From positions 1 through 59,304 of the IMG/VR virus record IMGVR_UViG_3300042691_035106: a stretch of DNA of 59,304 bases; one strand, written 5' to 3'. The position numbers and the translations under genes were made by a program. Positions 42,431 through 50,222 of this stretch are shown piece after piece; the first letter of the stretch is position 1, and each line of letters starts with the position of its first letter. A model generated the notes under the pieces. The model had not been told where the DNA came from. It searched no databases and saw nothing but the letters and a program-made list of their open reading frames with translations. The stretch is from a virus.

Positions 42431-43264
42431 ATGACCACCGACGTAACCACACTGCCCAATGCGACGGCGGCGGAACTCGCGGCGGGCTATGTCTATCTCT
42501 GGGTGCCCGGCGCCCCTGCCTCGCAATACAAGGCTCCGGTCAGCGACGTGGCCACGGCCGGCGCCGATCAAGGGCCGTGGAAGAAAGCGGTACGCGCCGC
42601 CTCGGTGGCCAACGTCAACACCGCCTCACCCGGTTCGGCGATCGACGGGGTGACGCTGGTTGCGGGCGACCGGGTGCTGCTGAAAGATCAGACCACCGCC
42701 AGCCAGAACGGAATCTGGACGTGGAACGGCGCCGCAAGCGCCATGACCCGGACCACCGACGCCGACGAAGGGCCGGAACTGGTCAACGCGGCGATGGCGG
42801 TGAGCGAAGGCACGATCAACAAGGAAACCATCTGGCAGTGCGAGACCAACGCGCCGATCTCGGTCGGAACCACCGCACTGAGTTTCATCCAGGCCAGTTC
42901 GGGGGTGCGCAGCCGGGCGCTGGCGCCGACGATCCTGGGTCAGGCGCTGACCACCAGCGAGGTGTTCTTCGCCGCCACTCCGCCGGTCGGCGAAACCTGG
43001 ACATTCCCGGCCAACTTCACCGGGGCGAGCGGCAAGAAACTGAGCGGCGGCGCCAACCCGGCGGCGAGCTTCGCGATCGATGTCAGCAAGAACGGCAGCA
43101 CCGTGGGGACGATCACGATCTCGACCAGCGGGGTGGTTAGTTTTGCAACGGCGGGCGGGACCAGTTTCACGCTGGTCGGCGGCACCGACGAGTTGCGGCT
43201 GGTTGGCCCAGCGAGCGTCGACACGGCGGTTGGCTATGCCTTCGCGATTCCGTTCACTTACTGA
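42431..43264 (+). CDS. Tail fibre protein, 277 aa
   Basis: The region VASVANVN-type (here RAASVANVNTASPGSAIDGV), GDRVLLKDQTTASQNGIWTW, and TRTTDADEGPEL is a well-known phage tail fibre repeat. A beta-rich C-terminal domain follows. Likely part of the receptor-binding apparatus. Confidence 0.8.
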   Translation: MTTDVTTLPNATAAELAAGYVYLWVPGAPASQYKAPVSDVATAGADQGPWKKAVRAASVANVNTASPGSAIDGVTLVAGDRVLLKDQTTASQNGIWTWNGAASAMTRTTDADEGPELVNAAMAVSEGTINKETIWQCETNAPISVGTTALSFIQASSGVRSRALAPTILGQALTTSEVFFAATPPVGETWTFPANFTGASGKKLSGGANPAASFAIDVSKNGSTVGTITISTSGVVSFATAGGTSFTLVGGTDELRLVGPASVDTAVGYAFAIPFTY

Positions 43265-43275
43265 GGATTTGAGAA

Positions 43276-44280
43276 ATGCCCAATCTGGTCTTTCGCGACG
43301 GGTTCGATACTTACGCCAGCGTTAGCGGAGTTGATGTAGGCGTTGCTTCGAAATGGCCGACCGCGGCAAGTGGCACACTTGTCACTGGACGATTCGGGAC
43401 GGGGCAGGCCGCAAATTTGACGGGGGCATCTACGGACTGGATTACGCCAACCTTCACGGCGCTTTCGTCTTTCACATTCGAAGCCGGGTTCATGGTGGTT
43501 GCCGGGACTACTGGATCAATCATCTTTTTTAGAGAGGGGGCTACTAACCACGTTGACCTGACTTGGGAGGCTGACGGCACGATCAGAGCCAAGCGGAACG
43601 GAACCCTGCTCGGCTCGAGCGCGGGCGGCGCATTCACAGTGGGTAGTTGGTATTCGCTACAGGTCGAAGTGGTAATCAGCGACACCGTTGGCAGAGTTAC
43701 GATCTATCTCGATGGTGTGCAGAAGTTGAACCTGACGGGCCTAGACACGAAGAACGGTGGAACGGGTGTTGTTGATCGCATTTATTTCTCGGGCGGAAGT
43801 GGATCAATCGGCGGGCGCTACGACGATATGCTCGTCCAGGATTCCGCCACCCGCCTTGCCAACCCGATCCGTGCCTCGACGCTTTATCCTACCTCCGATG
43901 GCGCGACGCTCAACCTGGTGCCGTCCACCGGAACCAGCCACTTCGCGCTTGTCGACGAGGCGCTGGCCTCGCGGACCGACTACCTGAGCGGCAGCACGGT
44001 GGGAGATCTGGACCTGCTCGGGCTGGGCAACCTGCCGACCACACCGCTGTCGATCCAAGAGGTGAATGCGATCGTCTATGCCAGCAAGACCGACGCGACC
44101 AACCGCTCGATCGCGCTCGGGGTCAAGTCGGGAGCAACAACATCGGACGGCTCAAACTACGCGCTGAGCAGCAGCGGCGGCCGGTTCGAACGCCCGCTGG
44201 CGGTCGATCCCAACACCGGCGCGGCCTGGACCACATCGGCGGTCAACGCGCTTGAGCTGCAGCCCAAGGTCACCGTCTGA
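43276..44280 (+). CDS. Receptor-binding or fibre-tip protein with lectin-like domain, 334 aa
   Basis: The first 190 residues fit a concanavalin/LamG-like sandwich (FTFEAGFMVVAGTTGSIIFF, then GSWYSLQVEVVISDTVGRVT, YLDGVQKLNLTG). The last 130 residues are the family found at the tip of GTA-like phage tails (DLDLLGLGNLPTTPLSIQEV, NAIVYASKTDATNRSI). The lectin part has visibly lower GC and more A/T-ending codons than neighbours, suggesting a swapped host-range domain. Confidence 0.75.
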   Translation: MPNLVFRDGFDTYASVSGVDVGVASKWPTAASGTLVTGRFGTGQAANLTGASTDWITPTFTALSSFTFEAGFMVVAGTTGSIIFFREGATNHVDLTWEADGTIRAKRNGTLLGSSAGGAFTVGSWYSLQVEVVISDTVGRVTIYLDGVQKLNLTGLDTKNGGTGVVDRIYFSGGSGSIGGRYDDMLVQDSATRLANPIRASTLYPTSDGATLNLVPSTGTSHFALVDEALASRTDYLSGSTVGDLDLLGLGNLPTTPLSIQEVNAIVYASKTDATNRSIALGVKSGATTSDGSNYALSSSGGRFERPLAVDPNTGAAWTTSAVNALELQPKVTV

Positions 44281-44405
44281 TGCCCGCGGCGCCTGTGCAA
44301 ACCCCATTAGTGCCAGCAGGCCAAGCGATGGGTCGTGGGGACAGAGCCAAAAGCCCTACCGTCGCCGTCGCGGACGGCTGGCCGAATAGTCCCGGGAGGC
44401 TCTGA
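44280..44405 (+). CDS. Tiny hypothetical protein, 41 aa
   Basis: The ATG shares its A with the upstream stop (TGATG) and the stop shares its A with the next ATG. Proline-rich and unlikely to fold. Kept only because of these coupled junctions. Confidence 0.35.
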   Translation: MPAAPVQTPLVPAGQAMGRGDRAKSPTVAVADGWPNSPGRL

Positions 44406-44605
44406 TGGCAAACGAATACCGGATCGAAGCGCTGGCGGCAGAAGTCTTCGCCGAATTCCCGGCCGATGCGCGGGTGAACGCGCTGGCGGCAGAAGTCTTC
44501 GCCGCCTTTCCATCCGACGTGCGGATCAACGCGCTGGCGGTGGAGGTCTGGCACACGATTACCGTGGTGTCTCCGCGGCGGCGCAACAGCGACATGGTGA
44601 TTTGA
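44405..44605 (+). CDS. 17-residue tandem-repeat protein, 66 aa
   Basis: Consists of three tandem units of 17 residues: RIEALAAEVFAEFPADA, RVNALAAEVFAAFPSDV, RINALAVEVW, then a short basic tail. Each unit could form a helix plus turn. It lies between the fibre genes and the lysis block. Function unknown. Confidence 0.6.
   Translation: MANEYRIEALAAEVFAEFPADARVNALAAEVFAAFPSDVRINALAVEVWHTITVVSPRRRNSDMVI
44429..44560. repeat. 51-bp tandem repeat inside the 66-aa gene
   Basis: A 25-base identical segment at 44429-44453 recurs at 44480-44504, and a diverged copy begins at 44531. The period is exactly 51 bases, so gain or loss keeps frame. Confidence 0.8.
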
Positions 44606-44606
44606 T

Positions 44607-44834
44607 ATGGAACAGGAAGACCGCAAAATAATGACCAAACTGGAATGGGGGGTGGTGTTCTCGGTGCTGGCAAGTGCCGCGAGCATCCTGTTTTCGGCGG
44701 GGGTGGTCTGGACCACGGTGCAGGTTCACGAGCGCGAGATTTCCGCGCTCAAGGCCTCGCGCGACGAGACCACCGACCGCCTCGCGCGGATCGAAACCAA
44801 ACTCGATATCCTGCTTGAAGGAGGACGGCGATGA
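44607..44834 (+). CDS. Membrane protein with coiled-coil tail, holin-associated candidate, 75 aa
   Basis: One transmembrane helix (WGVVFSVLASAASILFSAGVV) followed by a charged helical tail (EREISALKASRDETTDRLAR). This XhlA-like layout is common beside phage endolysins. It overlaps the endolysin gene by 4 bases (ATGA). Confidence 0.65.
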   Translation: MEQEDRKIMTKLEWGVVFSVLASAASILFSAGVVWTTVQVHEREISALKASRDETTDRLARIETKLDILLEGGRR

Positions 44835-45367
44835 GCTACCCAACCGGCTATGACTGGCTCGCCCGGGCCGAACCGCTGCCGCGGGTGATCGCCGAGGGGC
44901 TGGCGCTGCATGGCACCAAGGAGGTCGCCGGGCCCAAGAACAACCCGGAAATTCTGGGCTGGGCCAAGGAAATCGGCGTCGCCAGCGTCTATACCCAGGA
45001 CTCGATTCCGTGGTGCGGCGCGTTTGTCGCGGTGGTCTGCAAGCGCGCGGGCAAGCCGGTTGACAATCAGCCCCTCTGGGCGCGGTCGTGGGCCGACTAT
45101 GGCGACAAGTCGCCCGACGCCTCGCTCGGCGACATTCTGGTGTTCCAGCGCCCCGGCGGCGGCGGGCACGTCGGGTTCTACATCGCCGAGGATGTCAGCG
45201 CCTATCATGTGCTGGGCGGCAACCAGGGCGACGCGGTGAGCATTGCCCGGATCGCGAAGTCGCGCTGCATCGCGGTGCGTCGGCCGCCAGTCAAGACCGC
45301 GCTGCCCGCCTCCGCCAAGCCGTACCAGGTGGCGATGGGCGGGCGGCTTTCGACCAACGAAGCCTAG
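44831..45367 (+). CDS. Endolysin, TIGR02594/CHAP-like peptidase, 178 aa
   Basis: Catalytic cysteine in SIPWCGAFVAVV, histidine in GGGGHVGFYIAED, and HVLGGNQGDAVSI are the family's signature. It lacks a signal peptide, so release should depend on a holin. It would cleave peptidoglycan peptide bonds at the end of infection. Confidence 0.88.
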   Translation: MSYPTGYDWLARAEPLPRVIAEGLALHGTKEVAGPKNNPEILGWAKEIGVASVYTQDSIPWCGAFVAVVCKRAGKPVDNQPLWARSWADYGDKSPDASLGDILVFQRPGGGGHVGFYIAEDVSAYHVLGGNQGDAVSIARIAKSRCIAVRRPPVKTALPASAKPYQVAMGGRLSTNEA

Positions 45368-45391
45368 TTCAACAGCGAAGGAGTGAAGACC

Positions 45392-45568
45392 ATGTTAGCA
45401 TCCCTGCAAGGCAAGAAGACCTACATCATCGCCTTCGTCGGCGCGGCCGTCGCGCTGGCCGAAGCGTTCGGGGTGGCGATCCCGCCGCAGGTTTACGCGG
45501 TGCTCGCCTTCCTTGGCATCGGCACGCTGCGCGCCGGGGTGGCCAAGGCCGAAGTGGCCCAGGGCTGA
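45392..45568 (+). CDS. Small membrane protein, holin candidate, 58 aa
   Basis: GAAGGAG lies 8 bases before ATG 45392; an in-frame GTG at 45383 is too close to it. Two hydrophobic stretches (TYIIAFVGAAVALAEAFGV and VYAVLAFLGIGTL) with a short polar ending. The size and position after endolysin fit a holin. Confidence 0.6.
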   Translation: MLASLQGKKTYIIAFVGAAVALAEAFGVAIPPQVYAVLAFLGIGTLRAGVAKAEVAQG

Positions 45569-45590
45569 ACCGCAAGCAACCGGGGGGACC

Positions 45591-45836
45591 ATGACCGAAC
45601 ATCTCAGACACGAATACCGCGCCTATCTGTGGACGCTGGCGGCGCTGGTCATGGTCTACTTCGGAACGATCGCGGCGGCGGGGATTTGGCCCGACCTGAT
45701 CGGCAAGCTCGAGGTGTTCGGGCTTGGCACGGTGACCGGCGGGCTGATCGGCTTGCTGCGGACGCCAAGGCAGGCGCAGCCGCAGGCGCCGCATCACAAT
45801 ATCACGGTCGGTGAGACTGAGGCTCCCCGGGAATGA
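45591..45836 (+). CDS. Membrane protein, second holin candidate, 81 aa
   Basis: Transmembrane helices LWTLAALVMVYFGTIAAAGI and EVFGLGTVTGGLIGLL, with a polar proline-rich C-terminus. The ATG at 45591 has a GGGGG site. Overlaps the next gene by 4 bases. Confidence 0.6.
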   Translation: MTEHLRHEYRAYLWTLAALVMVYFGTIAAAGIWPDLIGKLEVFGLGTVTGGLIGLLRTPRQAQPQAPHHNITVGETEAPRE

Positions 45837-46228
45837 GTGAGCACTTCGAAGCCGCCAAGGATTGCCCGGCGCTCAAGCGCGCGACCCGCGCGTTCACCGA
45901 AACCCTGCTTGCTGAGATGCTGCCGGGCCTGCAACTGGCAGCGCGCGGATGCGGCTACGCGCTCGCCGTGCATGGCTCGCTGGCGCGCGACATCGATCTG
46001 ATCGCAGTGCCGTGGACGGAGAACGCGGATACCGCCGACCTGCTGGTGCAGCGCCTGTGCGGTGCGCTGGCAGCTTTCCTCGGCCGTGCGATCAACCTGC
46101 GTGGTGACGATTGGACGAAGAAGCCGCACGGTCGCCGCGCGCTAACCATCATTCTGCCGGGCGCCTGCCCGGAAATCGACCTCAGCATCATGCCGAGGAT
46201 CAAGCCGAAGGAGACCACGTCATGCTGA
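45833..46228 (+). CDS. Nucleotidyltransferase-like protein in the lysis block, 131 aa
   Basis: The segment LAVHGSLARDIDLIAVPW fits the minimal nucleotidyltransferase motif (H-G-S ... D-x-D), and the C-terminal EIDLSIM could supply a third acidic residue. Length is that of MNT-type antitoxin or tRNA/protein AMPylating proteins. Its placement between holin and spanin genes gives no obvious link to lysis. Active or not cannot be judged. Confidence 0.6.
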   Translation: MSEHFEAAKDCPALKRATRAFTETLLAEMLPGLQLAARGCGYALAVHGSLARDIDLIAVPWTENADTADLLVQRLCGALAAFLGRAINLRGDDWTKKPHGRRALTIILPGACPEIDLSIMPRIKPKETTSC

Positions 46229-46548
46229 CCCCGCTTATCGCCTTGTTCGCCCGCTGGGGCCTGCCCGAATGGGTGCGGAAGCCTTTGGCCTGGCTGACCG
46301 CCGCGCTGGCGGTGCTCGCGCTGCTGGCGGTGCTCAAGGGCTGCTACGACCGCTCGCTGATCCGCGAGCATGAGGCCGAAGTGAAGCGCGAGGTCGAGGC
46401 GGTGAGCAGCGCTGCCGCGATCGATGCGATCGAGGCCAGCGAAGCGACCAGCGCCGAAGTCGAAGCGGGCAACAAGGCCGCGCGCGATGCCGCGAAGAAC
46501 GCCGCCGACCCGCTCAAGGCCGGGCTCGACCAACTGAGGAAGGACTGA
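46222..46548 (+). CDS. i-spanin (Rz-like), 108 aa
   Basis: ATG at 46222 overlaps the previous stop. Single N-terminal transmembrane helix (AWLTAALAVLALLAVLKGC) and a long periplasmic helix (HEAEVKREVEAVSSAAAID) are the i-spanin layout. It would join the lipoprotein encoded next to fuse inner and outer membranes at lysis. Confidence 0.7.
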   Translation: MLTPLIALFARWGLPEWVRKPLAWLTAALAVLALLAVLKGCYDRSLIREHEAEVKREVEAVSSAAAIDAIEASEATSAEVEAGNKAARDAAKNAADPLKAGLDQLRKD

Positions 46549-46550
46549 CC

Positions 46551-46847
46551 ATGCGCCTGACCCCGATCCTGCTGCTCGCCCCCGCGCTGCTGCTGGCCAG
46601 CGGCTGCGGCCCGCGCCCGGTGCGGCTCAGCCTGCCGCCGCCCGAACTCGCCACCTGCGCCGACGAACCCCAGGCGCCCGAGCTGCCCGCGCAGGACTGG
46701 GCCGCGGCGCTGGACACGGTCATGGCGGTCCAGCGCCAGCGCGACACGATGATGCTGGGCTACACCCTCGCCATGCGCGGCGCCTGGGGCGACTGCCGCG
46801 CCAAGGTCGATGGTCTCAAGGCCTGGCGCGAGCGGGCCGGGCGGTGA
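46551..46847 (+). CDS. o-spanin (Rz1-like) lipoprotein, 98 aa
   Basis: Signal peptide LTPILLLAPALLLASGC with lipobox ASGC, then a proline-rich segment (LSLPPPELATCADEPQAPEL) and helices. It directly follows the i-spanin gene, in tandem rather than nested. Confidence 0.7.
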   Translation: MRLTPILLLAPALLLASGCGPRPVRLSLPPPELATCADEPQAPELPAQDWAAALDTVMAVQRQRDTMMLGYTLAMRGAWGDCRAKVDGLKAWRERAGR

Positions 46848-46981
46848 CCACCCTACTTCCGCCATGGGCCATCGCGCTGGGCATCGTCGCGGTGATTGCC
46901 GCGCTGCTGATCATGGTGTTGCTGGCGTTCCGCGAAGACCCACCCCTCGACAACGCTCAGGATGATCGGGAGCAAGACTGA
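46844..46981 (+). CDS. Small membrane protein, 45 aa
   Basis: GTG start overlapping the o-spanin stop. One long hydrophobic helix (WAIALGIVAVIAALLIMVLL) and an acidic tail. Could be an antiholin or accessory lysis peptide. Ends in a TGATG junction with the next gene. Confidence 0.55.
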   Translation: MTTLLPPWAIALGIVAVIAALLIMVLLAFREDPPLDNAQDDREQD

Positions 46982-47352
46982 TGCCAGCAACCCCGGCCCG
47001 GATCGGGTTCATCCTTGAGCCCTATCGCCGCGCCGTGGCCGAGAACGCCACGGTCGAGAGCCAGTACGGCGCGCTCGCCCGCAAGAGCGAGGATCCGGCT
47101 GAATCGTTCTTCGATGCGGTCGCCGACGCGCAAGCGATGGCCGACGAACGGCTGACACTGCTCAGCGCGGCGCGGCGGCGGTTCACGGTGCAGGCGACCG
47201 GCACCGACGAGGCGCTGGCGCTGACCTATTCGGGCACGCTGCCGGTGGTGCGCTATACCGATACCGAACGCGACATCGACCGGGCCATGCTGGTGGGTGA
47301 GATCGCGGTCGATCTGGGCCGCGGCAGCGCGGCGTTCAACGTCTGGGGCTGA
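46981..47352 (+). CDS. Hypothetical late protein, 123 aa
   Basis: Alpha/beta sequence: ESQYGALARKSEDPAESFF, then HAQAMADERL-like ADAQAMADERLTLL and RFTVQATGTDEALAL. Probably a minor virion protein; it is coupled to the next structural-looking gene. Function unknown. Confidence 0.6.
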   Translation: MPATPARIGFILEPYRRAVAENATVESQYGALARKSEDPAESFFDAVADAQAMADERLTLLSAARRRFTVQATGTDEALALTYSGTLPVVRYTDTERDIDRAMLVGEIAVDLGRGSAAFNVWG

Positions 47353-47359
47353 CAACACT

Positions 47360-48154
47360 ATGGCCATCCGCAAGCCGCTGTTCGTGGTTCCGCTCGATCT
47401 CGGCACGATCGCCACCGGCAACGAGACCGCCGGGTTCCCGGCGAGCCACCTCAATCGCCAGAAAGCCATCGCGCTGACCTGGAAAAGCACCGGTAACACC
47501 AACGTCTGGGTGCGCGGGCAGTTCGCCGCATCGCGCGCGATCGACTTCATGGCGATGGTTTCGGCCAATGCCCTGTCCGGAACGCAAATCCGGCTGCGGC
47601 TGGGTACGAGCCAGGCCGAGGTCGACGGCACCGCGCCCTATGACAGCACCGCGCTGGCGTTCATCTCCCCTTCGATCACCCGCGACGACGGGCTCTACCA
47701 TTCGCACCTCGAAATCGGCGCGACGCACAACGCGACCTGGTGGCGGGTCGACATCACCGGGCACACCGGCGACTTTCAGGCGGCTTCGCTGGTGCTGGGC
47801 AAAACCATCGTGCCGAGCAACTTCTACAACCCCGAATACGAGATGGGCGCGACCGATCTCGGCGACCTGTCATTCAGCCGCTGGGGAGTGCTTGACGAGA
47901 CCCCGGGGCGGATCATGCGGCGGATCGACTTCACGCTGGGGTGGCAGACCGAGGCGGTGTTCGAGGCTGATTTCCGCAAGTTGAGCGAAGTGCTGGGGCG
48001 GCGCGGGATCATCTACCTTTGCTTCGATCCCGACAGCACCACCTATCGCCAGGCCAAGACCTATCTGGGCGTGTTCGACAAGCCGCCGTTCGCGCGCGGG
48101 CTGCGCAAGCCGGCGCTCTATGCCCAGGACTTCGTGATCCATTCGCTGATCTGA
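47360..48154 (+). CDS. Late structural-like protein, 264 aa
   Basis: The ATG at 47360 (MAIRKPLFVV) is chosen over upstream in-frame codons that are not protein-like. Beta-rich, with NETAGFPASHLNRQKAIALT and FSRWGVLDETPGRIMRRID. Likely a minor virion protein encoded after the lysis block. It is the last rightward gene. Confidence 0.65.
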   Translation: MAIRKPLFVVPLDLGTIATGNETAGFPASHLNRQKAIALTWKSTGNTNVWVRGQFAASRAIDFMAMVSANALSGTQIRLRLGTSQAEVDGTAPYDSTALAFISPSITRDDGLYHSHLEIGATHNATWWRVDITGHTGDFQAASLVLGKTIVPSNFYNPEYEMGATDLGDLSFSRWGVLDETPGRIMRRIDFTLGWQTEAVFEADFRKLSEVLGRRGIIYLCFDPDSTTYRQAKTYLGVFDKPPFARGLRKPALYAQDFVIHSLI

Positions 48155-48362
48155 ACTTCGCTCGCGGAAACTCTACCCCGGAGCGGAGCGGGGGCGGCGC
48201 ATGGGGGGTTCGCGAGAACCTGCGCCGCCCCGCGTACCCGGACAGCCGGGATAGGGACATAAAGCCGGCGTTATATGACCTCTGCGTCATGCTAAACCGG
48301 GGTAGGGTTAGCGTCAGTTCGCGCCAGTCTTCGCCGGTAGGGTCCGGCTCCATCGGTAGGGG
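48155..48362. other. Convergent intergenic region with hairpins and motif cluster
   Basis: Between the end of the late operon and the leftward right-arm genes. It holds the strong hairpin at 48191-48231, a smaller one (ATGAC...GTCAT, about 48275-48290), and four GRTAGGG copies (48250, 48301, 48336, 48355). No gene is visible. Confidence 0.6.
48191..48231. terminator. Large hairpin between convergent operons
   Basis: GGGGCGGCGCA (48191-48201) pairs perfectly with TGCGCCGCCCC (48221-48231); inside, GGTTC (48207-48211) pairs with GAACC (48216-48220) around GCGA. No T-run follows, so it may stall or protect RNA ends rather than terminate alone. Confidence 0.6.
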
Positions 48363-48854
48363 TCACTCCACCTCCACCCTGAGCGACCAGCCCAGCTTGC
48401 GCGCCATCGAGCGGGCGCGATCCTGCCAGTCGAAGGCATCCATCACCGCGCAGTGCATGGCCAAGGGGTCCGGCCCTGGCTCGATCACCGTCGCCCAGAC
48501 GATCTCGATCCCCTCGCGCTCAGCGGGCTCGCTGCTCCTGACTGCGACCAAGGCGCCGGCCGCGCTTTCCCATATCTCCATCTCGATCCGCATCGGATCA
48601 TCGCCGCGCGTGACGAATTCGTCGCTGGCGAGCAGCCGCCCGCTGAACTCGATCGTCGGCCCGCGGTGCTGGACAATCTCGACCCGCTCATGGTTCGGCA
48701 CCACCCTGGCGCGCTTGTTGAGCCGCTTCATCGCCTGAACCGCATCGGCGAGCACGACGCCGTGGTTGGCGCCGGTTTCGCGGGCAAGCTGGACCTCGGC
48801 GGCAAGGTCGCGGAAGCGCTTGGCGGTCTTGGGGTCGAACAGGTCGAGGTTCAT
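48363..48854 (-). CDS. Hypothetical protein, 163 aa
   Basis: N-terminal helical part (LFDPKTAKRFRDLAAEVQLA) and a beta-rich C-terminal part (PMRIEMEIWESAAGALVAVR). Its stop is followed at once by a CCCCTACC motif. ATGA-coupled to the gene upstream. Function unknown. Confidence 0.6.
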   Translation of the reverse strand: MNLDLFDPKTAKRFRDLAAEVQLARETGANHGVVLADAVQAMKRLNKRARVVPNHERVEIVQHRGPTIEFSGRLLASDEFVTRGDDPMRIEMEIWESAAGALVAVRSSEPAEREGIEIVWATVIEPGPDPLAMHCAVMDAFDWQDRARSMARKLGWSLRVEVE

Positions 48855-49132
48855 GCGCCATGCTCCGACTTGGAGAATATCTCCCAGACGTGCTCGCTCG
48901 GCGGCGGCGCCTGATCGTGCTTGAGTAAGATCATGTCCCAGCGATATTCCCAGCTTCCGTGGTCACCGCCCCTTGCGAGGTAAGGCTGGGTGCAGGCGAT
49001 ACGAACGAAGAGCGCGACCTTTGAAAGCTCGTCACCGATCATAAACGCCCGCCGCTCGATTGCGAGCGAGAGCCGGTTGATCGCAAGATTGGTGCCGCCC
49101 TCTCGAAACTCCATGAGATTTCGATCCTTCAT
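48851..49132 (-). CDS. Hypothetical protein, 93 aa
   Basis: ATG at 49132 overlaps the ligase stop (ATGA). Alpha/beta with LALNIRLS-type repeats (INRLSLAIERRAFMIGDELS) and an aromatic segment. No family recognised. Confidence 0.6.
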   Translation of the reverse strand: MKDRNLMEFREGGTNLAINRLSLAIERRAFMIGDELSKVALFVRIACTQPYLARGGDHGSWEYRWDMILLKHDQAPPPSEHVWEIFSKSEHGA

Positions 49133-49791
49133 GCCGCCATCCTCCACTTGTGCTGATTCTCACGCTTGATTTTTTGCCACGTCTGCGAGCGCTTGCGCTC
49201 ATAAGGCGCGTCGGCATCCTTGATCACCACGCCCTCACCCCCGGCCGCCCAGATCCGGCAGGCCGCGGCGAGCACGTCCTGGGCGCTGCCCACCCACTCG
49301 TCCTCGATCAGGACAACCGGGGTAGCCCCCTCGTCGCGCCCGCAGCTGCCCTCGCGCCATTCCCACTCCTCGCCGGCGCAGGCCGCGACCAGTTCCTTGA
49401 GCCAGGCCTTGCGCTGGTAGAGCGGGATAGGGGTGCCCCCGGCGCGCCACTGGCTGAGCGGCATAGCATCGAACAGATGCAGAGTCCCCGCCTCCCCGCC
49501 GAGCTTCCAGCCGCTCTCGCACCAGTGCTTGGTTGCGGCGAGCGTTCCCCCGACCTGAAATTCGCCGTCAAGGAACAGCGGTTCGCCCGCTTCGCGTTCC
49601 ATCCGGGCGAGCTGGTGCAGGATATGCGCGGCGCCGTGGATCTCGAACCCGTTGCGGGTCCAGAGCCGGTTCTTGCCGTCGATCCCGGGGAAGCGGGCGG
49701 CGCGGAAGCCGTCAATCTTGGGCTCGCAGATGGCGCCGCCGGGCGGGAGGGGGCCCTTCCAATCGGTGAGGAGCTGGACCAGGCCGGTCAT
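49129..49791 (-). CDS. ATP-dependent DNA ligase, minimal form, 220 aa
   Basis: The adenylated lysine lies in CEPKIDGFRAA (residue 25). Motif III is LFLDGEF, motif IV is EGVVIKD, motif V is SQTWQKIK. Only the adenylation domain is present; the usual C-terminal OB-fold is missing, so it may rely on partners or act on special nicks. The start at 49791 overlaps the upstream stop. One GATAGGG lies inside the gene. Confidence 0.85.
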   Translation of the reverse strand: MTGLVQLLTDWKGPLPPGGAICEPKIDGFRAARFPGIDGKNRLWTRNGFEIHGAAHILHQLARMEREAGEPLFLDGEFQVGGTLAATKHWCESGWKLGGEAGTLHLFDAMPLSQWRAGGTPIPLYQRKAWLKELVAACAGEEWEWREGSCGRDEGATPVVLIEDEWVGSAQDVLAAACRIWAAGGEGVVIKDADAPYERKRSQTWQKIKRENQHKWRMAA

Positions 49792-50108
49792 GACTTGGCC
49801 TCGAACAGCACGCAGCCGAAGTCGACCGTTGTGTAAACCCAAGCGCGATACTCGCTACCGTCCCATGCTACCGCCTTGGCTTCTTTCAATGCGGATGCGC
49901 GCGCAGCCATGTAGCGGTCGGCTGGGTCCGGCTTCTCCGCCTCCCATTCGAGAGGCATGGAATTGTCCCGGGGGAGCCCGGAACTCGCCTTGTCGGCTAC
50001 CGTCCATCCTTCCTTGATAGCTTCGCAGATGCCCAGCCCGGCGGCTTTCGCATCCCAACAGCGGTCCTCGTCGGACAGATTCCAATGCTGACATTGATCG
50101 CAACGCAT
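49788..50108 (-). CDS. Hypothetical protein with N-terminal CxxC, 106 aa
   Basis: Preceded by the leader repeat with AGGAAAGG. MRCDQCQHWNLSDEDRCW has four potential metal ligands, and a later GLGICEAI adds a cysteine. The C-terminus is aromatic (EYRAWVYTTVDFGCVLFE). This resembles small phage/plasmid proteins with an N-terminal zinc knuckle. Function unknown. Confidence 0.6.
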   Translation of the reverse strand: MRCDQCQHWNLSDEDRCWDAKAAGLGICEAIKEGWTVADKASSGLPRDNSMPLEWEAEKPDPADRYMAARASALKEAKAVAWDGSEYRAWVYTTVDFGCVLFEAKS

Positions 50109-50222
50109 CGTCTCAACCTTTCCTGTTGCTCTGCATGGTCCCGGCGCGAGCTGATCCGGTGCGGGCATGGTAACCCACGGTAGGGGGTGAGCGCAACCCA
50201 CCCCCTGTTTCCACCGATAGGG
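50109..50222. other. Intergenic leader with conserved segments
   Basis: Contains the leader repeat CCTTTCCTGTTGCTC (50117-50131) and two GRTAGGG motifs (50179, 50216). The second is next to the stop codon of the clamp gene. No gene is visible. Confidence 0.55.
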
